From Rhodospirillales bacterium (GTDB lineage Bacteria; Pseudomonadota; Alphaproteobacteria; ATCC43930; CGMCC-115725), in the NCBI GenBank assembly GCA_947473305.1, contig CANJCB010000012.1:57279-121278 (forward strand): a stretch of 64,000 bases of DNA, written 5' to 3'. The notes below the pieces were generated by a model. It searched no databases and was not told the DNA's origin. It saw only the letters and a program-made list of their open reading frames with translations. Position numbers and translations under genes: made by a program. Of the stretch, positions 7,911-16,985 are shown one piece after another; the first letter of the stretch is position 1; every line of letters starts with the position of its first letter.

Positions 7911-8906
7911 TCAGGCCTTGGGCGTCATCCTGAGTTCCGGGATCCAGGGCTCCCGCGCCCGGAGCCGTTTGCGTGACGAGAGATGGTCCGTGACGCCGTA
8001 GTTCATCCAGGTCGTATAGCCCAGGAGATCGAGCAGCCGCTCCGATCCCTCGTCCAGCACCGCCGGATCGAGGCCCAGGAAGAAGTTCTCCAACTGGCGG
8101 AACTGCGGTCCGCAATAATAGGTGAGCAGCCCGATCCTGGGCTCCCGGGTCAGGTTGCGGCCCGTGCCATGCCAGAGCCGCCCGTCGAAGATGAGGCAGG
8201 AACCGGCCTTGCCCACCGCCGGAACGGTCGGGATCTTATGGGGCACCGAGCCATCGGGATTATGCGGGAGCAGATGGGAGCCGGGAGCCACCCGGGTGGC
8301 TCCGTTCTCTTCGGTGAAGTCGGTGATCATCCAGAGCACATTGCCGGCGCAGGCCGGGACGAGCACATCCTCCGGCGTATTCTCCGCCTCCAGGGCATAG
8401 CGCTTGGAATCGCCGACCTTCAGATGGGCCTCGCCCCGCGGATAGGGGATCGGGCACCACCAGTTGTCGCGATGGAGCCCCTGCTCCACACCGCCGAATT
8501 TGGCGATATTCGCGCTGAAGGAACTGAGGAGCATATAGGTCCCGAGCATATGCTCCATCATCTCCAGCCCGATCGGATGGGTGACGAGGTCGCGCAGGAC
8601 CTTGCCCTTGTTCACCAGCAGGTTGACCCGCTGGTTCACCCCGCCCGTGACCTCGCTGAGGTCCTCCTGCTGGAAACCGGCCTGATCTTTCAGGAGGCGC
8701 GCGACCTGGGTCGGCCCCGAATCCTCCCGCGCCCAGCCCAGCGCCTTTTCCGTCTCGGCCTGCTCGGTGATCCGCTGGCGGACGGCCGCCACTTCCGACG
8801 GGCTGAGGGCATCGGGGATGATGCAGAAGCCGTCCCTCTCATAATCGGCCTTCGCCTGGGCGAGATCGGGCGGGGCAACCGCCGCCGCCATGGACATGGG
8901 AGACAT
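7911..8906 (-). CDS. Phytanoyl-CoA dioxygenase (PhyH) family Fe(II)/2-oxoglutarate oxygenase
   Basis: A 331-residue protein with the PhyH layout: YERDGFCIIPDALSPSEVAAVRQ at the start, the iron ligands HRD in GLHRDNWWCP, the distal histidine in LIFDGRLWHGTGRNLTREPRIGLL, and the 2-oxoglutarate-binding arginine just after it. ENGATRVAPGSHLLP is typical of the family. It probably hydroxylates a small molecule or CoA ester; bacterial PhyH substrates range from fatty acyl-CoAs to natural products, so the reaction is open. GGAGGAGAAGG lies just before the ATG. It follows SURF1 on the same strand but has its own promoter candidate. Confidence 0.88.
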   Translation of the reverse strand: MSPMSMAAAVAPPDLAQAKADYERDGFCIIPDALSPSEVAAVRQRITEQAETEKALGWAREDSGPTQVARLLKDQAGFQQEDLSEVTGGVNQRVNLLVNKGKVLRDLVTHPIGLEMMEHMLGTYMLLSSFSANIAKFGGVEQGLHRDNWWCPIPYPRGEAHLKVGDSKRYALEAENTPEDVLVPACAGNVLWMITDFTEENGATRVAPGSHLLPHNPDGSVPHKIPTVPAVGKAGSCLIFDGRLWHGTGRNLTREPRIGLLTYYCGPQFRQLENFFLGLDPAVLDEGSERLLDLLGYTTWMNYGVTDHLSSRKRLRAREPWIPELRMTPKA

Positions 8907-8939
8907 GGGCCTTCTCCTCCGCTTGCCTTATTTTGGAGA

Positions 8940-8969
8940 AGTGTAGGACCCGGCCGATCTCGTTGACAA
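8940..8969 (-). promoter_or_regulatory. Sigma70 promoter for the PhyH gene
   Basis: On the minus strand TTGTCA (8964-8969), 18 bp, then TACACT (8940-8945), about 33 bp before the ATG at 8906. It lies in the 83-bp gap after SURF1, so the PhyH gene can be expressed apart from the cox operon. Confidence 0.5.
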
Positions 8970-8989
8970 TGGCGGTGACCGGCAGGCGG

Positions 8990-9694
8990 TCAATCGCGCG
9001 GTCGGCGGCGCTCCGAGATCAGGTAGATCGCGATCAGCGCCATCGCCAGCGAATACCAGGTGATCGCGTATTGGAGATGGTTGTTCGGGATGTCCACGAT
9101 CGTCTGACCCCCGATGGGATAGGCCCCGGGATTCGGCGTGGCGTCGGCATCGATCCAATAGGGAAGAACCCCCTCGAGCCGGGCCGCCGCCGCCATCGCG
9201 GTGGGATCGATGTAGTACCATTGGCTTGCTTCCGGACGATTGTCCGGGGTGAACCAGCTCGGCTTTCGGGCGTTCGGCAGTCGCAACAAACCGGTGATTG
9301 TCGTCTCGGCGGCGATCTCGCCCGCCCTGCGGCTATCCGGGCTTTGCCGGTCCTTGGGCACCCAGCCGCGATTGACCAGGAGGAACGACCCATCGGCCAG
9401 CCGGAGCGGGGTTACGACGGCCAGGCCGTAGTCTCCGGTCTGGGAGATGGCGGCAACCGCAAATTCCTTGTCATGGAGAAAGCGGCCGGTCGCCGCGACG
9501 CGGCGATAGGCGAGGCTGGCGGCCGCGGCAAGGCTCGGAGGGGGGGCAACGGGCGGCGCGCTGCGGGCGGCATCGAGCGCCGCGATCAGGCCTTCTTTCC
9601 AGTAGAGCCGCTCGACCTGCCAGGTGCCGAGACCCAGGAGGACGAGCACCATCGGAATGGTCAGCAGCAGAGGACCGAGCCGGCGCCTAGCCAA
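8990..9694 (-). CDS. SURF1 family cytochrome c oxidase assembly protein
   Basis: A 234-residue membrane protein. An N-terminal transmembrane helix (LLLTIPMVLVLLGLGTWQVERLYWKEGLI) and a C-terminal one (LQYAITWYSLAMALIAIYLI) bracket a periplasmic domain, the SURF1 arrangement. GTWQ..R..WK, VVTPLRLADGSFLLVNRGWVPKD and NNHLQYAITWY are family signatures. SURF1 helps insert heme a into subunit I. It overlaps DUF983 by 8 bp and closes the oxidase operon. Confidence 0.93.
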   Translation of the reverse strand: MARRRLGPLLLTIPMVLVLLGLGTWQVERLYWKEGLIAALDAARSAPPVAPPPSLAAAASLAYRRVAATGRFLHDKEFAVAAISQTGDYGLAVVTPLRLADGSFLLVNRGWVPKDRQSPDSRRAGEIAAETTITGLLRLPNARKPSWFTPDNRPEASQWYYIDPTAMAAAARLEGVLPYWIDADATPNPGAYPIGGQTIVDIPNNHLQYAITWYSLAMALIAIYLISERRRPRD

Positions 9695-10034
9695 GCGAGC
9701 GATGCCTGTATTGGAGGGCGATCAGCAGGGCCTTGAGATGGCGGAGCATCAGGATGGCGCCTCCGACGATCACCGGCGTCCAGATCGCGAGCTGCACGAT
9801 GGGGTGAAGAGACACGAGGCGCTGCAGCAGGAAGGCCAAGCCCACCACCACAGCGCCTAGGATCAGGATGACGAAAACCGTGGGCCCGTCGCCCGCGTCA
9901 TGGGCGGCAAGATCGAGCCCGCATTCCCCACACTTCGGCACCACCGACAGAATGCCGTCGTAGAGGCTGCCGCGCCCGCATTTCGGGCAGCGGCATCGAA
10001 GGGCCGCTTCGAGCGGGGTGGGAGCCCCGCCCAA
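9687..10034 (-). CDS. DUF983 zinc-ribbon membrane protein
   Basis: A 115-residue protein with two CxxC pairs at the N-terminus (RCRCPKCGRGSLYDG and PKCGECGLDL), which look like a small zinc ribbon, followed by two hydrophobic helices (VFVILILGAVVVGLAFLL and LAIWTPVIVGGAILML). This is the standard DUF983 form found between ctaE and SURF1 in alphaproteobacteria. Its place suggests a part in oxidase biogenesis, but its biochemical job is not established. It starts 3 bp after ctaE. Confidence 0.88.
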   Translation of the reverse strand: MGGAPTPLEAALRCRCPKCGRGSLYDGILSVVPKCGECGLDLAAHDAGDGPTVFVILILGAVVVGLAFLLQRLVSLHPIVQLAIWTPVIVGGAILMLRHLKALLIALQYRHRSLG

Positions 10035-10037
10035 GAG

Positions 10038-10862
10038 TTACTCCGGACCGATGGCGCTGCCGCCGCCCCACCAATAGACGCAGATGAAAAGGAAGAGCCA
10101 GACCACGTCGACGAAGTGCCAGTACCAGGCCGCCGCCTCGAAGCCGAAGTGGTGGGTCGGCGTGAAGTGGCCCTTGTAGACGCGCATCAGGGTCACGGCC
10201 AGGAAGATGGTTCCGACCAGCACGTGGAAGCCGTGGAAGCCCGTCGCCATGAAGAAGGTCGACGGATAGATCCCATCCTTGAAGCCGAAAGCCGCGTGGC
10301 TGTACTCGTAGGCTTGGCAGGCGGTAAAGGCGACGCCCAGCAGAACCGTGATCCAGAGAGCCTTCTTTACGTTGGGCCGGTCGTTCTCGATCAAGCAATG
10401 ATGGGCCCAGGTCACCGTCGTGCCCGATAGCAGCAGGATCAAGGTATTGAGGAACGGCAGATCCCAGGGATCGAAGGCATGAACGCCCTTCGGCGGCCAG
10501 ACCCCGCCGGTCGCCTCCTTGGGGAAAAGGCTCGCATCGAAGAAGGCCCAGAAGAAGGCCGAGAAGAACATCACTTCCGAGGCGATGAAGAGCGCCATCC
10601 CGTAGCGCATGCCGAGCTGCACCACCAGCGTGTGATTGCCCTTGTAGGTCGCCTCGATCGCCACGTCGCGGAACCAGACCGCCATGATCGCAAGAATGCC
10701 GATGGTGCCGGGAGCGATGGCCCAGAGCGAGAAGCCTGCCTTCATGTAGAGGACGAGGCCGGTTGCCAGCACCCCGGCGGCAAGCGCGCCGAAGAACGGC
10801 CAGGGGCTCGGGTCGACGAGATGGTAGGGGTGCTTCGGCGCGGCGTGACTATCACTGCTCAT
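10038..10862 (-). CDS. ctaE: Cytochrome c oxidase subunit III
   Basis: A 274-residue, seven-helix subunit of aa3 oxidase. It begins KHPYHLVDPSPWPFFGALAA, a subunit III signature, with VVQLGMRYGMALFIASEVMFFSAFFWAFFDASL containing the buried glutamate region, and ends with the HHFGFEAAAWYWHFVDVVWLFLFICVYWWGG motif. It stabilises subunits I and II and the proton-uptake path. The gene lies 31 bp after ctaG in the standard operon order. Confidence 0.97.
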   Translation of the reverse strand: MSSDSHAAPKHPYHLVDPSPWPFFGALAAGVLATGLVLYMKAGFSLWAIAPGTIGILAIMAVWFRDVAIEATYKGNHTLVVQLGMRYGMALFIASEVMFFSAFFWAFFDASLFPKEATGGVWPPKGVHAFDPWDLPFLNTLILLLSGTTVTWAHHCLIENDRPNVKKALWITVLLGVAFTACQAYEYSHAAFGFKDGIYPSTFFMATGFHGFHVLVGTIFLAVTLMRVYKGHFTPTHHFGFEAAAWYWHFVDVVWLFLFICVYWWGGGSAIGPE

Positions 10863-10893
10863 GGCGGGCTCTCTGGCGAAGGATCGGTTGACG

Positions 10894-11484
10894 TCAGTTT
10901 AGCGGCGGGGTCGGAGCCGCGAGGGCGGAGGACCGCACCGTCTCGGTCCCGGCCTTGCGGAACATGGTATAGGAAAGCGTGATGGTATCGACGTCCTTGG
11001 TATCGGGGTCGGTCACGATATCCGGATCGACGAAGAAAGAGACCGTGAGGTCGGCGCTCTGACCGGGCTCCAGGTGCTGCTCGGTGAAGCAGAAGCATTG
11101 AAGCTTGTCGAAATAGATCCCGACCTTGAGCGGCGTCACATTATAGGTGGCCGTGCCGGTCATTGCCTTGTTCGAGCGATTGACGGCCCGATAGGCGATG
11201 GTCCGCTCCTCGCCGGGATGGACCTGGACGGCGCGCTGCAGCGGCCGGAACTCCCAGGCGAGATCGGGCGAGGTCTGCGAATCGAAGCGGACGGTGACGA
11301 GCTTGTCCGACACCTTGCCCGGCAGGGCTTCCGCGCGCTGGGTCGTGCCGTAATAGCCGGTCGCCTGGCAGAACATGGTGTAGAGCGGGACCGAGGCAAA
11401 AGAGAGCCCGATCATCCCGACCACCGTGGCCGAGAGCAACAGGACCGTCTTGCGGTTGCCGGTCTTCGGGCGACGGTTGGTCAT
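10894..11484 (-). CDS. ctaG: Cytochrome c oxidase assembly protein CtaG (Cox11)
   Basis: A 196-residue copper chaperone that helps build the CuB site of subunit I. One N-terminal membrane helix (TVLLLSATVVGMIGLSFASVPLYTMFCQATGYYG) anchors a periplasmic immunoglobulin-like domain, which carries the copper motif CFCF in LQCFCFTEQ. The ATG at 11484 follows closely on the stop of the small upstream ORF, suggesting coupling. Earlier in-frame starts would overlap that ORF entirely and add Trp/Cys-rich residues not found in the family. Confidence 0.95.
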   Translation of the reverse strand: MTNRRPKTGNRKTVLLLSATVVGMIGLSFASVPLYTMFCQATGYYGTTQRAEALPGKVSDKLVTVRFDSQTSPDLAWEFRPLQRAVQVHPGEERTIAYRAVNRSNKAMTGTATYNVTPLKVGIYFDKLQCFCFTEQHLEPGQSADLTVSFFVDPDIVTDPDTKDVDTITLSYTMFRKAGTETVRSSALAAPTPPLN

Positions 11485-11485
11485 C

Positions 11486-11596
11486 TCAGCCCCCCATCCG
11501 CGCGATGGTGATCGCGTAGAACAGGGCGATAACCCCCAGCAGCACCACAAGAAGCGCCCTGTTTCTCGCCTTTACGCGACGTTCCCTGTCGTCCAT
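11486..11596 (-). CDS. 36-residue single-helix membrane protein in the cox operon (CoxF-like position)
   Basis: A small ORF between ctaB and ctaG. It encodes a charged N-terminus (MDDRERRVKARNR) followed by one hydrophobic helix (ALLVVLLGVIALFYAITIA) and RMGG. The stop codon TGA lies one base before the ctaG ATG and the reading frame is on the coding strand of the operon. Alphaproteobacterial cox operons often carry a short membrane ORF here, sometimes called CoxF. The charge pattern predicts a cytoplasmic N-terminus. Function is unknown; a small accessory or assembly subunit is the obvious guess. Confidence 0.7.
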   Translation of the reverse strand: MDDRERRVKARNRALLVVLLGVIALFYAITIARMGG

Positions 11597-11614
11597 GCGC
11601 TTCAGCCTCGCTCA

Positions 11615-12532
11615 TCAAAAGAGCCCGCCGGCCAAGCCGGGCGCCCGGTCGACGACCATGAGCGCGAAGAGCAGGAAGAGATAAAGGATCGAAAAACCGA
11701 ACATCCGCTTGGCGCTCACTTCGCCCTCGTCGCGCCAGACCGCGATCGCCGCCGCCGTGAAGCCCAGGCTCAGCACCAGGGCCGCGGCACCATAGATCCA
11801 GCCGGTCATCCCGACCAAGGTCGGCGCCAGCGCGATGGGCCAGAGGACCAGCGTATAGGCCAGCATCTGCTTCTTGGTCTCGCGCGGCCCCGCCACCACC
11901 GGCATCATCGGCACGCCGGCCTTGGCATAATCGCCGGCGCGGTAGAGCGACAGCGCCCAGAAATGGGGCGGCGTCCAGAAGAAGATCAGCGCGAAGAGCA
12001 GAAGCGAGTGCAACCCAACGTCGCCCGTCACCGCCGCCCAGCCCACCATGGGTGGGAAGGCACCGGCGGCGCCGCCGATGACGATGTTCTGCGGCGTGCT
12101 CCGCTTCAGCCACATCGTATAGACAAAGACATAGAAGGCGATGGTGAAGGCGAGCAGCGCCGCCGCCGTCCAATTGACCGCCAGCCCCATCACGAAGACG
12201 GAAGCCGCCGCCAGCACGGAACCGAAGCCGAGCGCGTCGCCCGGCTCCATGCGGCCGGCCGGCAAGGGGCGGTCCTGGGTCCGGCGCATCACCGCGTCGA
12301 TGTCGCGGTCGTACCACATGTTGATCGCGCCCGAGGCCCCCGCGCCCACGGCGATACAGAGCACCGCGACCGCCGCCAGGATCGGATGGATATGCCCTGG
12401 CGCCAGATAAAGTCCCACGAAGCCTGTGAAGACGACGAGGGACATCACCCGCGGCTTCAAGAGGGCCACATAATCGCCGACGCCGGGAACGAGGGTCCCG
12501 GCGCGGCTCAAGGGGGTGGAAAGGTCGGTCAC
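11615..12532 (-). CDS. ctaB: Protoheme IX farnesyltransferase (heme O synthase)
   Basis: A 305-residue UbiA-superfamily membrane enzyme that adds a farnesyl chain to heme b, giving heme o, the precursor of heme a for the oxidase. Both Asp-rich sites are visible: [21 protein letters not shown] in the first half and the conserved [23 protein letters not shown] loop, with multiple hydrophobic helices. It sits between ctaD and the small ORF, as usual. The heme A synthase ctaA is not in this window. Confidence 0.96.
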   Translation of the reverse strand: MTDLSTPLSRAGTLVPGVGDYVALLKPRVMSLVVFTGFVGLYLAPGHIHPILAAVAVLCIAVGAGASGAINMWYDRDIDAVMRRTQDRPLPAGRMEPGDALGFGSVLAAASVFVMGLAVNWTAAALLAFTIAFYVFVYTMWLKRSTPQNIVIGGAAGAFPPMVGWAAVTGDVGLHSLLLFALIFFWTPPHFWALSLYRAGDYAKAGVPMMPVVAGPRETKKQMLAYTLVLWPIALAPTLVGMTGWIYGAAALVLSLGFTAAAIAVWRDEGEVSAKRMFGFSILYLFLLFALMVVDRAPGLAGGLF

Positions 12533-12564
12533 GACTGTCGCGCCTCTACCTCACGTGATCAGGC

Positions 12565-14208
<1,644 letters not shown>

Positions 14209-15126
14209 TTACTGCGCCGCGGCGGCGGCGAGGCGGACGGCGCCCTCGGCGCGTCCCTCGGTCTTGTCGTTCCCGGCAACCGTCGCGCCGGAACCGTTGT
14301 CGTTGTTAGCGAACTTCTTCTTCGCCTCTACGACCCACTTCGCGAAAGCCTCTTTCGAGACCGCATGGACCTCGATCGGCATGAAGGGGTGGTTGACGCC
14401 GCAGATCTGGTTGCATTGGCCGTAGAAGGTGCCTTCGCGGTCGATCTGGATCCAGCTCTCGTTGATCCGGCCGACCATGGAATATTCCTGGAAGCCGAAG
14501 GAGGGCATGAACCAGCTGTGGATCACGTCGCTGCCGGCGACCAGCACGCGGATCTTCGCGCCCACGGGCAGCACCACCGGATTGTCCACGTCGAGAAGAC
14601 GCTTCTTGCCCAGCTTGGCAGCGTCCTCCTCCGGGATCATATAGCTGTCGAAGGTAAGCCCGCCCTGGTCCGGATATTCGTAGGTCCAGTACCACTGATG
14701 GCCGGTCACCTTGAGGGTCATGTCGGCCTGGCCCGGAACCCGATCTTCATAATAGAGGAGCGGGAAGGAGAAGATCGCGACGCCGACCAGGATCACCACC
14801 GGGATCACCGTCCAGAGGACTTCGATCAGGGTGTGATGCGTGGTCATCGAAGCGACCGGGTTCCGCGATTCGCGGAAGCGGACCATGACATAGAGCAGGA
14901 GGCCCAGCACGAAGAGGGTGATGAGCGTGATGATGACCAGGAGCCCGTCGTGAAGCTGATCGATCCAGTGGCGGATCGGCGTCGCCGCCGGCTGCATGCC
15001 GAGCTGCCAGTCGTGCGCTTCCTCGGCCAGCGCGAGGCGGGCAAAGAGGAGCGCCGGCAGGGCGGCCGCGGCGGCGACAAGCTTCTGTGCCCAGCGGGCC
15101 GTCCGGAATCTGCTAACCCATCCCAT
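14209..15126 (-). CDS. ctaC: Cytochrome c oxidase subunit II
   Basis: A 305-residue subunit with a signal peptide, two transmembrane helices (LLVIITLITLFVLGLLLYVMV and LIEVLWTVIPVVILVGVAIFSF) and a periplasmic cupredoxin domain. The CuA site is complete: histidine in VIHSWFMPSFGF and the CNQICGVNHPFM cluster (two Cys, His, Met). The aromatic patch HQWYWTYEY carries electrons in from cytochrome c. No C-terminal heme c domain is fused; an Ala/Gly-rich tail of about 30 residues ends the protein. It is the first gene of the operon, divergent from tldD. Confidence 0.97.
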   Translation of the reverse strand: MGWVSRFRTARWAQKLVAAAAALPALLFARLALAEEAHDWQLGMQPAATPIRHWIDQLHDGLLVIITLITLFVLGLLLYVMVRFRESRNPVASMTTHHTLIEVLWTVIPVVILVGVAIFSFPLLYYEDRVPGQADMTLKVTGHQWYWTYEYPDQGGLTFDSYMIPEEDAAKLGKKRLLDVDNPVVLPVGAKIRVLVAGSDVIHSWFMPSFGFQEYSMVGRINESWIQIDREGTFYGQCNQICGVNHPFMPIEVHAVSKEAFAKWVVEAKKKFANNDNGSGATVAGNDKTEGRAEGAVRLAAAAAQ

Positions 15127-15551
15127 GCGCTTAGTGCCTCTCGTAGCGGAGGTTCCCGGGCATCGGGCCCGGACCTCAAGCAGGTTGTCCGCCCAGCCGA
15201 AGCGAGCGGCGGACGCGGCGGGAAACTACAACAAACCTCTCGGCCACCACAACTGCGTCATCCGCCGCAGCGCCGCCGTTGCGGCAAGCCGCCGCAGCAA
15301 CCGCATGTTCCAGCCATGGCCTCTGACGCCGGTCATTCCGCAAGGGCGCTGTCCGAAGCTGGAAATTGCGACCTTATGACGCATAATTGTTCACCCTGGG
15401 CAAGCGGCCCCCGAAAGGCCATCTGGCCGCCTCTCTCCTGGCTTTCGCGCGCCTTGAGCCTCACGAAGGTTTGGCAATGTCGCCAGAGCCGTGGCACAAC
15501 ATCAACCCAGGCGGGCGCAAGTTCTGCGCGGCGCCTCTCCGGAGCATCCTG
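15127..15551. other. 425-bp divergent intergenic region between ctaC and tldD
   Basis: This gap must hold the start signals for the cox operon (leftward) and tldD (rightward). I see no gene or RNA in it. It contains GC-rich imperfect repeats around 15260-15305 (several GCCGCCGC/GCGGC runs that could form hairpins) and one AT-richer patch near 15361-15390. GGAG at 15541-15544 is the tldD ribosome-binding site. No -35/-10 pair with good boxes and spacing stands out on either strand. Confidence 0.5.
15374..15386. promoter_or_regulatory. 13-bp dyad in the ctaC-tldD gap
   Basis: TTATG at 15374-15378 and its mirror CATAA at 15382-15386 form a near-perfect dyad around a 3-bp centre, in the most AT-rich part of the gap. 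It could be an operator shared by the divergent units. It is not an FNR or Fur site by sequence and I do not recognise the regulator. Confidence 0.25.
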
Positions 15552-16985
15552 ATGAGCGATCTGGCCCGTACCGACGACCTGTTCTTCACCCGCACGGGCA
15601 TGGACCGGGGCCGTGTCCAGGGGATCGTGGCCAATTCCCTCTCGGGCATGGACGACGGCGAGCTGTTCCTGGAATGGAGCCAGTCGGAGAGCGTCGCGCT
15701 CGACGACGGGCGAATCAAGAGTACGTCCTTCGACACGAGCCAGGGCTTCGGCCTGCGCGCGATCTCGGGAGAGGCGGCGGGTTATGCCCATGGCTCCGAG
15801 CTGAGCGAGGAGGCTATCCGTCGCGCCGGGCAGACCGTGCGGGCGGTGAAAAGCGGCCACGCGGGCACGCTCGCGGCCCCCCCGCCCGGCACGAACCGGA
15901 CGCTCTATACCGACGCCAACCCCCTGTCCCAGATCGATTTCCAGACCAAGACCAAGCTGCTGACCGACATCGACGCCTATGCGCGCTCGAAGGATCCCCG
16001 GGTGCGGCAGGTCATGGCCTCCATCTCCGGCACCTGGCAGGCGGTCGAGATCCTCCGGGCCGACGGCAGCCGGGTCGGCGACATCCGGCCGCTCGTCCGG
16101 CTCAATGTCAGCATCGTGGTCGGCGACGGCGGCCGGATGGAGACGGGCTCCTCGGGCGCCGGCGGGCGGATCGAGTACCATAAGTATTTCGACCCCGCGC
16201 AATGGAAGAGCCAGGTCGAAGAGGCGCTGCGCCAGGCGCTTGTCAATCTTAGCTCCGTGCCGGCTCCGGCGGGCGAGATGCCCGTGGTGCTGGGCTCCGG
16301 CTGGCCCGGCGTCATGCTGCACGAGGCGGTCGGCCATGGCCTCGAAGGCGACTTCAATCGCAAGCTGACCTCCGCCTTTTCCGGTCTCATCGGGCAGCGG
16401 GTCGCCTCGCCGGGGGTCACCGTGGTCGACGACGGGACGATCCCCGACCGGCGCGGCTCGATCACCGTGGACGACGAGGGGACGCCCAGCGCCTACAACG
16501 TGCTGATCGAGGACGGCATTCTCAAAGGCTATATGCAGGACCGGATGAACGCCCGGCTCCTGGGCATGAAGCCGACCGGCAACGGGCGTCGCGAAAGCTT
16601 CGCCCATGCGCCCATGCCCCGCATGACCAATACCTACATGCTGGCCGGCGACAAGGAGCCCGAGGAGATCATCAAGTCGGTGAAGCGCGGTCTTTATGCG
16701 GTCAATTTCGGCGGCGGCCAGGTCGATATCACCTCCGGCAAGTTCGTCTTCTCGGCCTCGGAGGCCTATCTTATCGAGGACGGCAAGGTGGGAGCGCCCG
16801 TCAAGGGTGCGACGCTCATCGGCAACGGTCCCGACGCCCTGACCAAGATCACCATGATCGGCAACGACCTGAAGCTCGACGACGGCGTTGGCACCTGCGG
16901 CAAGGACGGCCAGGGCGTCCCGGTCGGCGTCGGCCAGCCGACGCTGCGCATGGATGGGCTCACGGTGGGCGGCACCGCCGCATGA
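15552..16985 (+). CDS. tldD: Metalloprotease TldD
   Basis: A 477-residue TldD subunit. TldD with TldE (PmbA) forms a cytoplasmic peptidase that degrades unfolded or modified peptides and, in E. coli, matures microcin B17 and acts on CcdA. The zinc motif HExxxH is intact in MLHEAVGHGLEGDFNRK, and VVDDGTIPDRRGSITVDDEGTPS, ARLLGMKPTGNGRRESFAHAP and the C-terminal LDDGVGTCGKDGQGVPVGVGQPTLRMDGLTVGG are family hallmarks. I chose the ATG at 15552 (GGAG 7 bp upstream); earlier starts add unconserved residues. Its end overlaps the next gene in ATGA. The partner tldE lies 7.4 kb downstream. Confidence 0.96.
   Translation: MSDLARTDDLFFTRTGMDRGRVQGIVANSLSGMDDGELFLEWSQSESVALDDGRIKSTSFDTSQGFGLRAISGEAAGYAHGSELSEEAIRRAGQTVRAVKSGHAGTLAAPPPGTNRTLYTDANPLSQIDFQTKTKLLTDIDAYARSKDPRVRQVMASISGTWQAVEILRADGSRVGDIRPLVRLNVSIVVGDGGRMETGSSGAGGRIEYHKYFDPAQWKSQVEEALRQALVNLSSVPAPAGEMPVVLGSGWPGVMLHEAVGHGLEGDFNRKLTSAFSGLIGQRVASPGVTVVDDGTIPDRRGSITVDDEGTPSAYNVLIEDGILKGYMQDRMNARLLGMKPTGNGRRESFAHAPMPRMTNTYMLAGDKEPEEIIKSVKRGLYAVNFGGGQVDITSGKFVFSASEAYLIEDGKVGAPVKGATLIGNGPDALTKITMIGNDLKLDDGVGTCGKDGQGVPVGVGQPTLRMDGLTVGGTAA

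Noticed and set aside
15256..15305. A hairpin-rich small RNA in the ctaC-tldD gap.
   Set aside because: The GCCGCC/GGCGGC runs can fold, but no promoter or terminator brackets them and the folding is expected from base composition alone.
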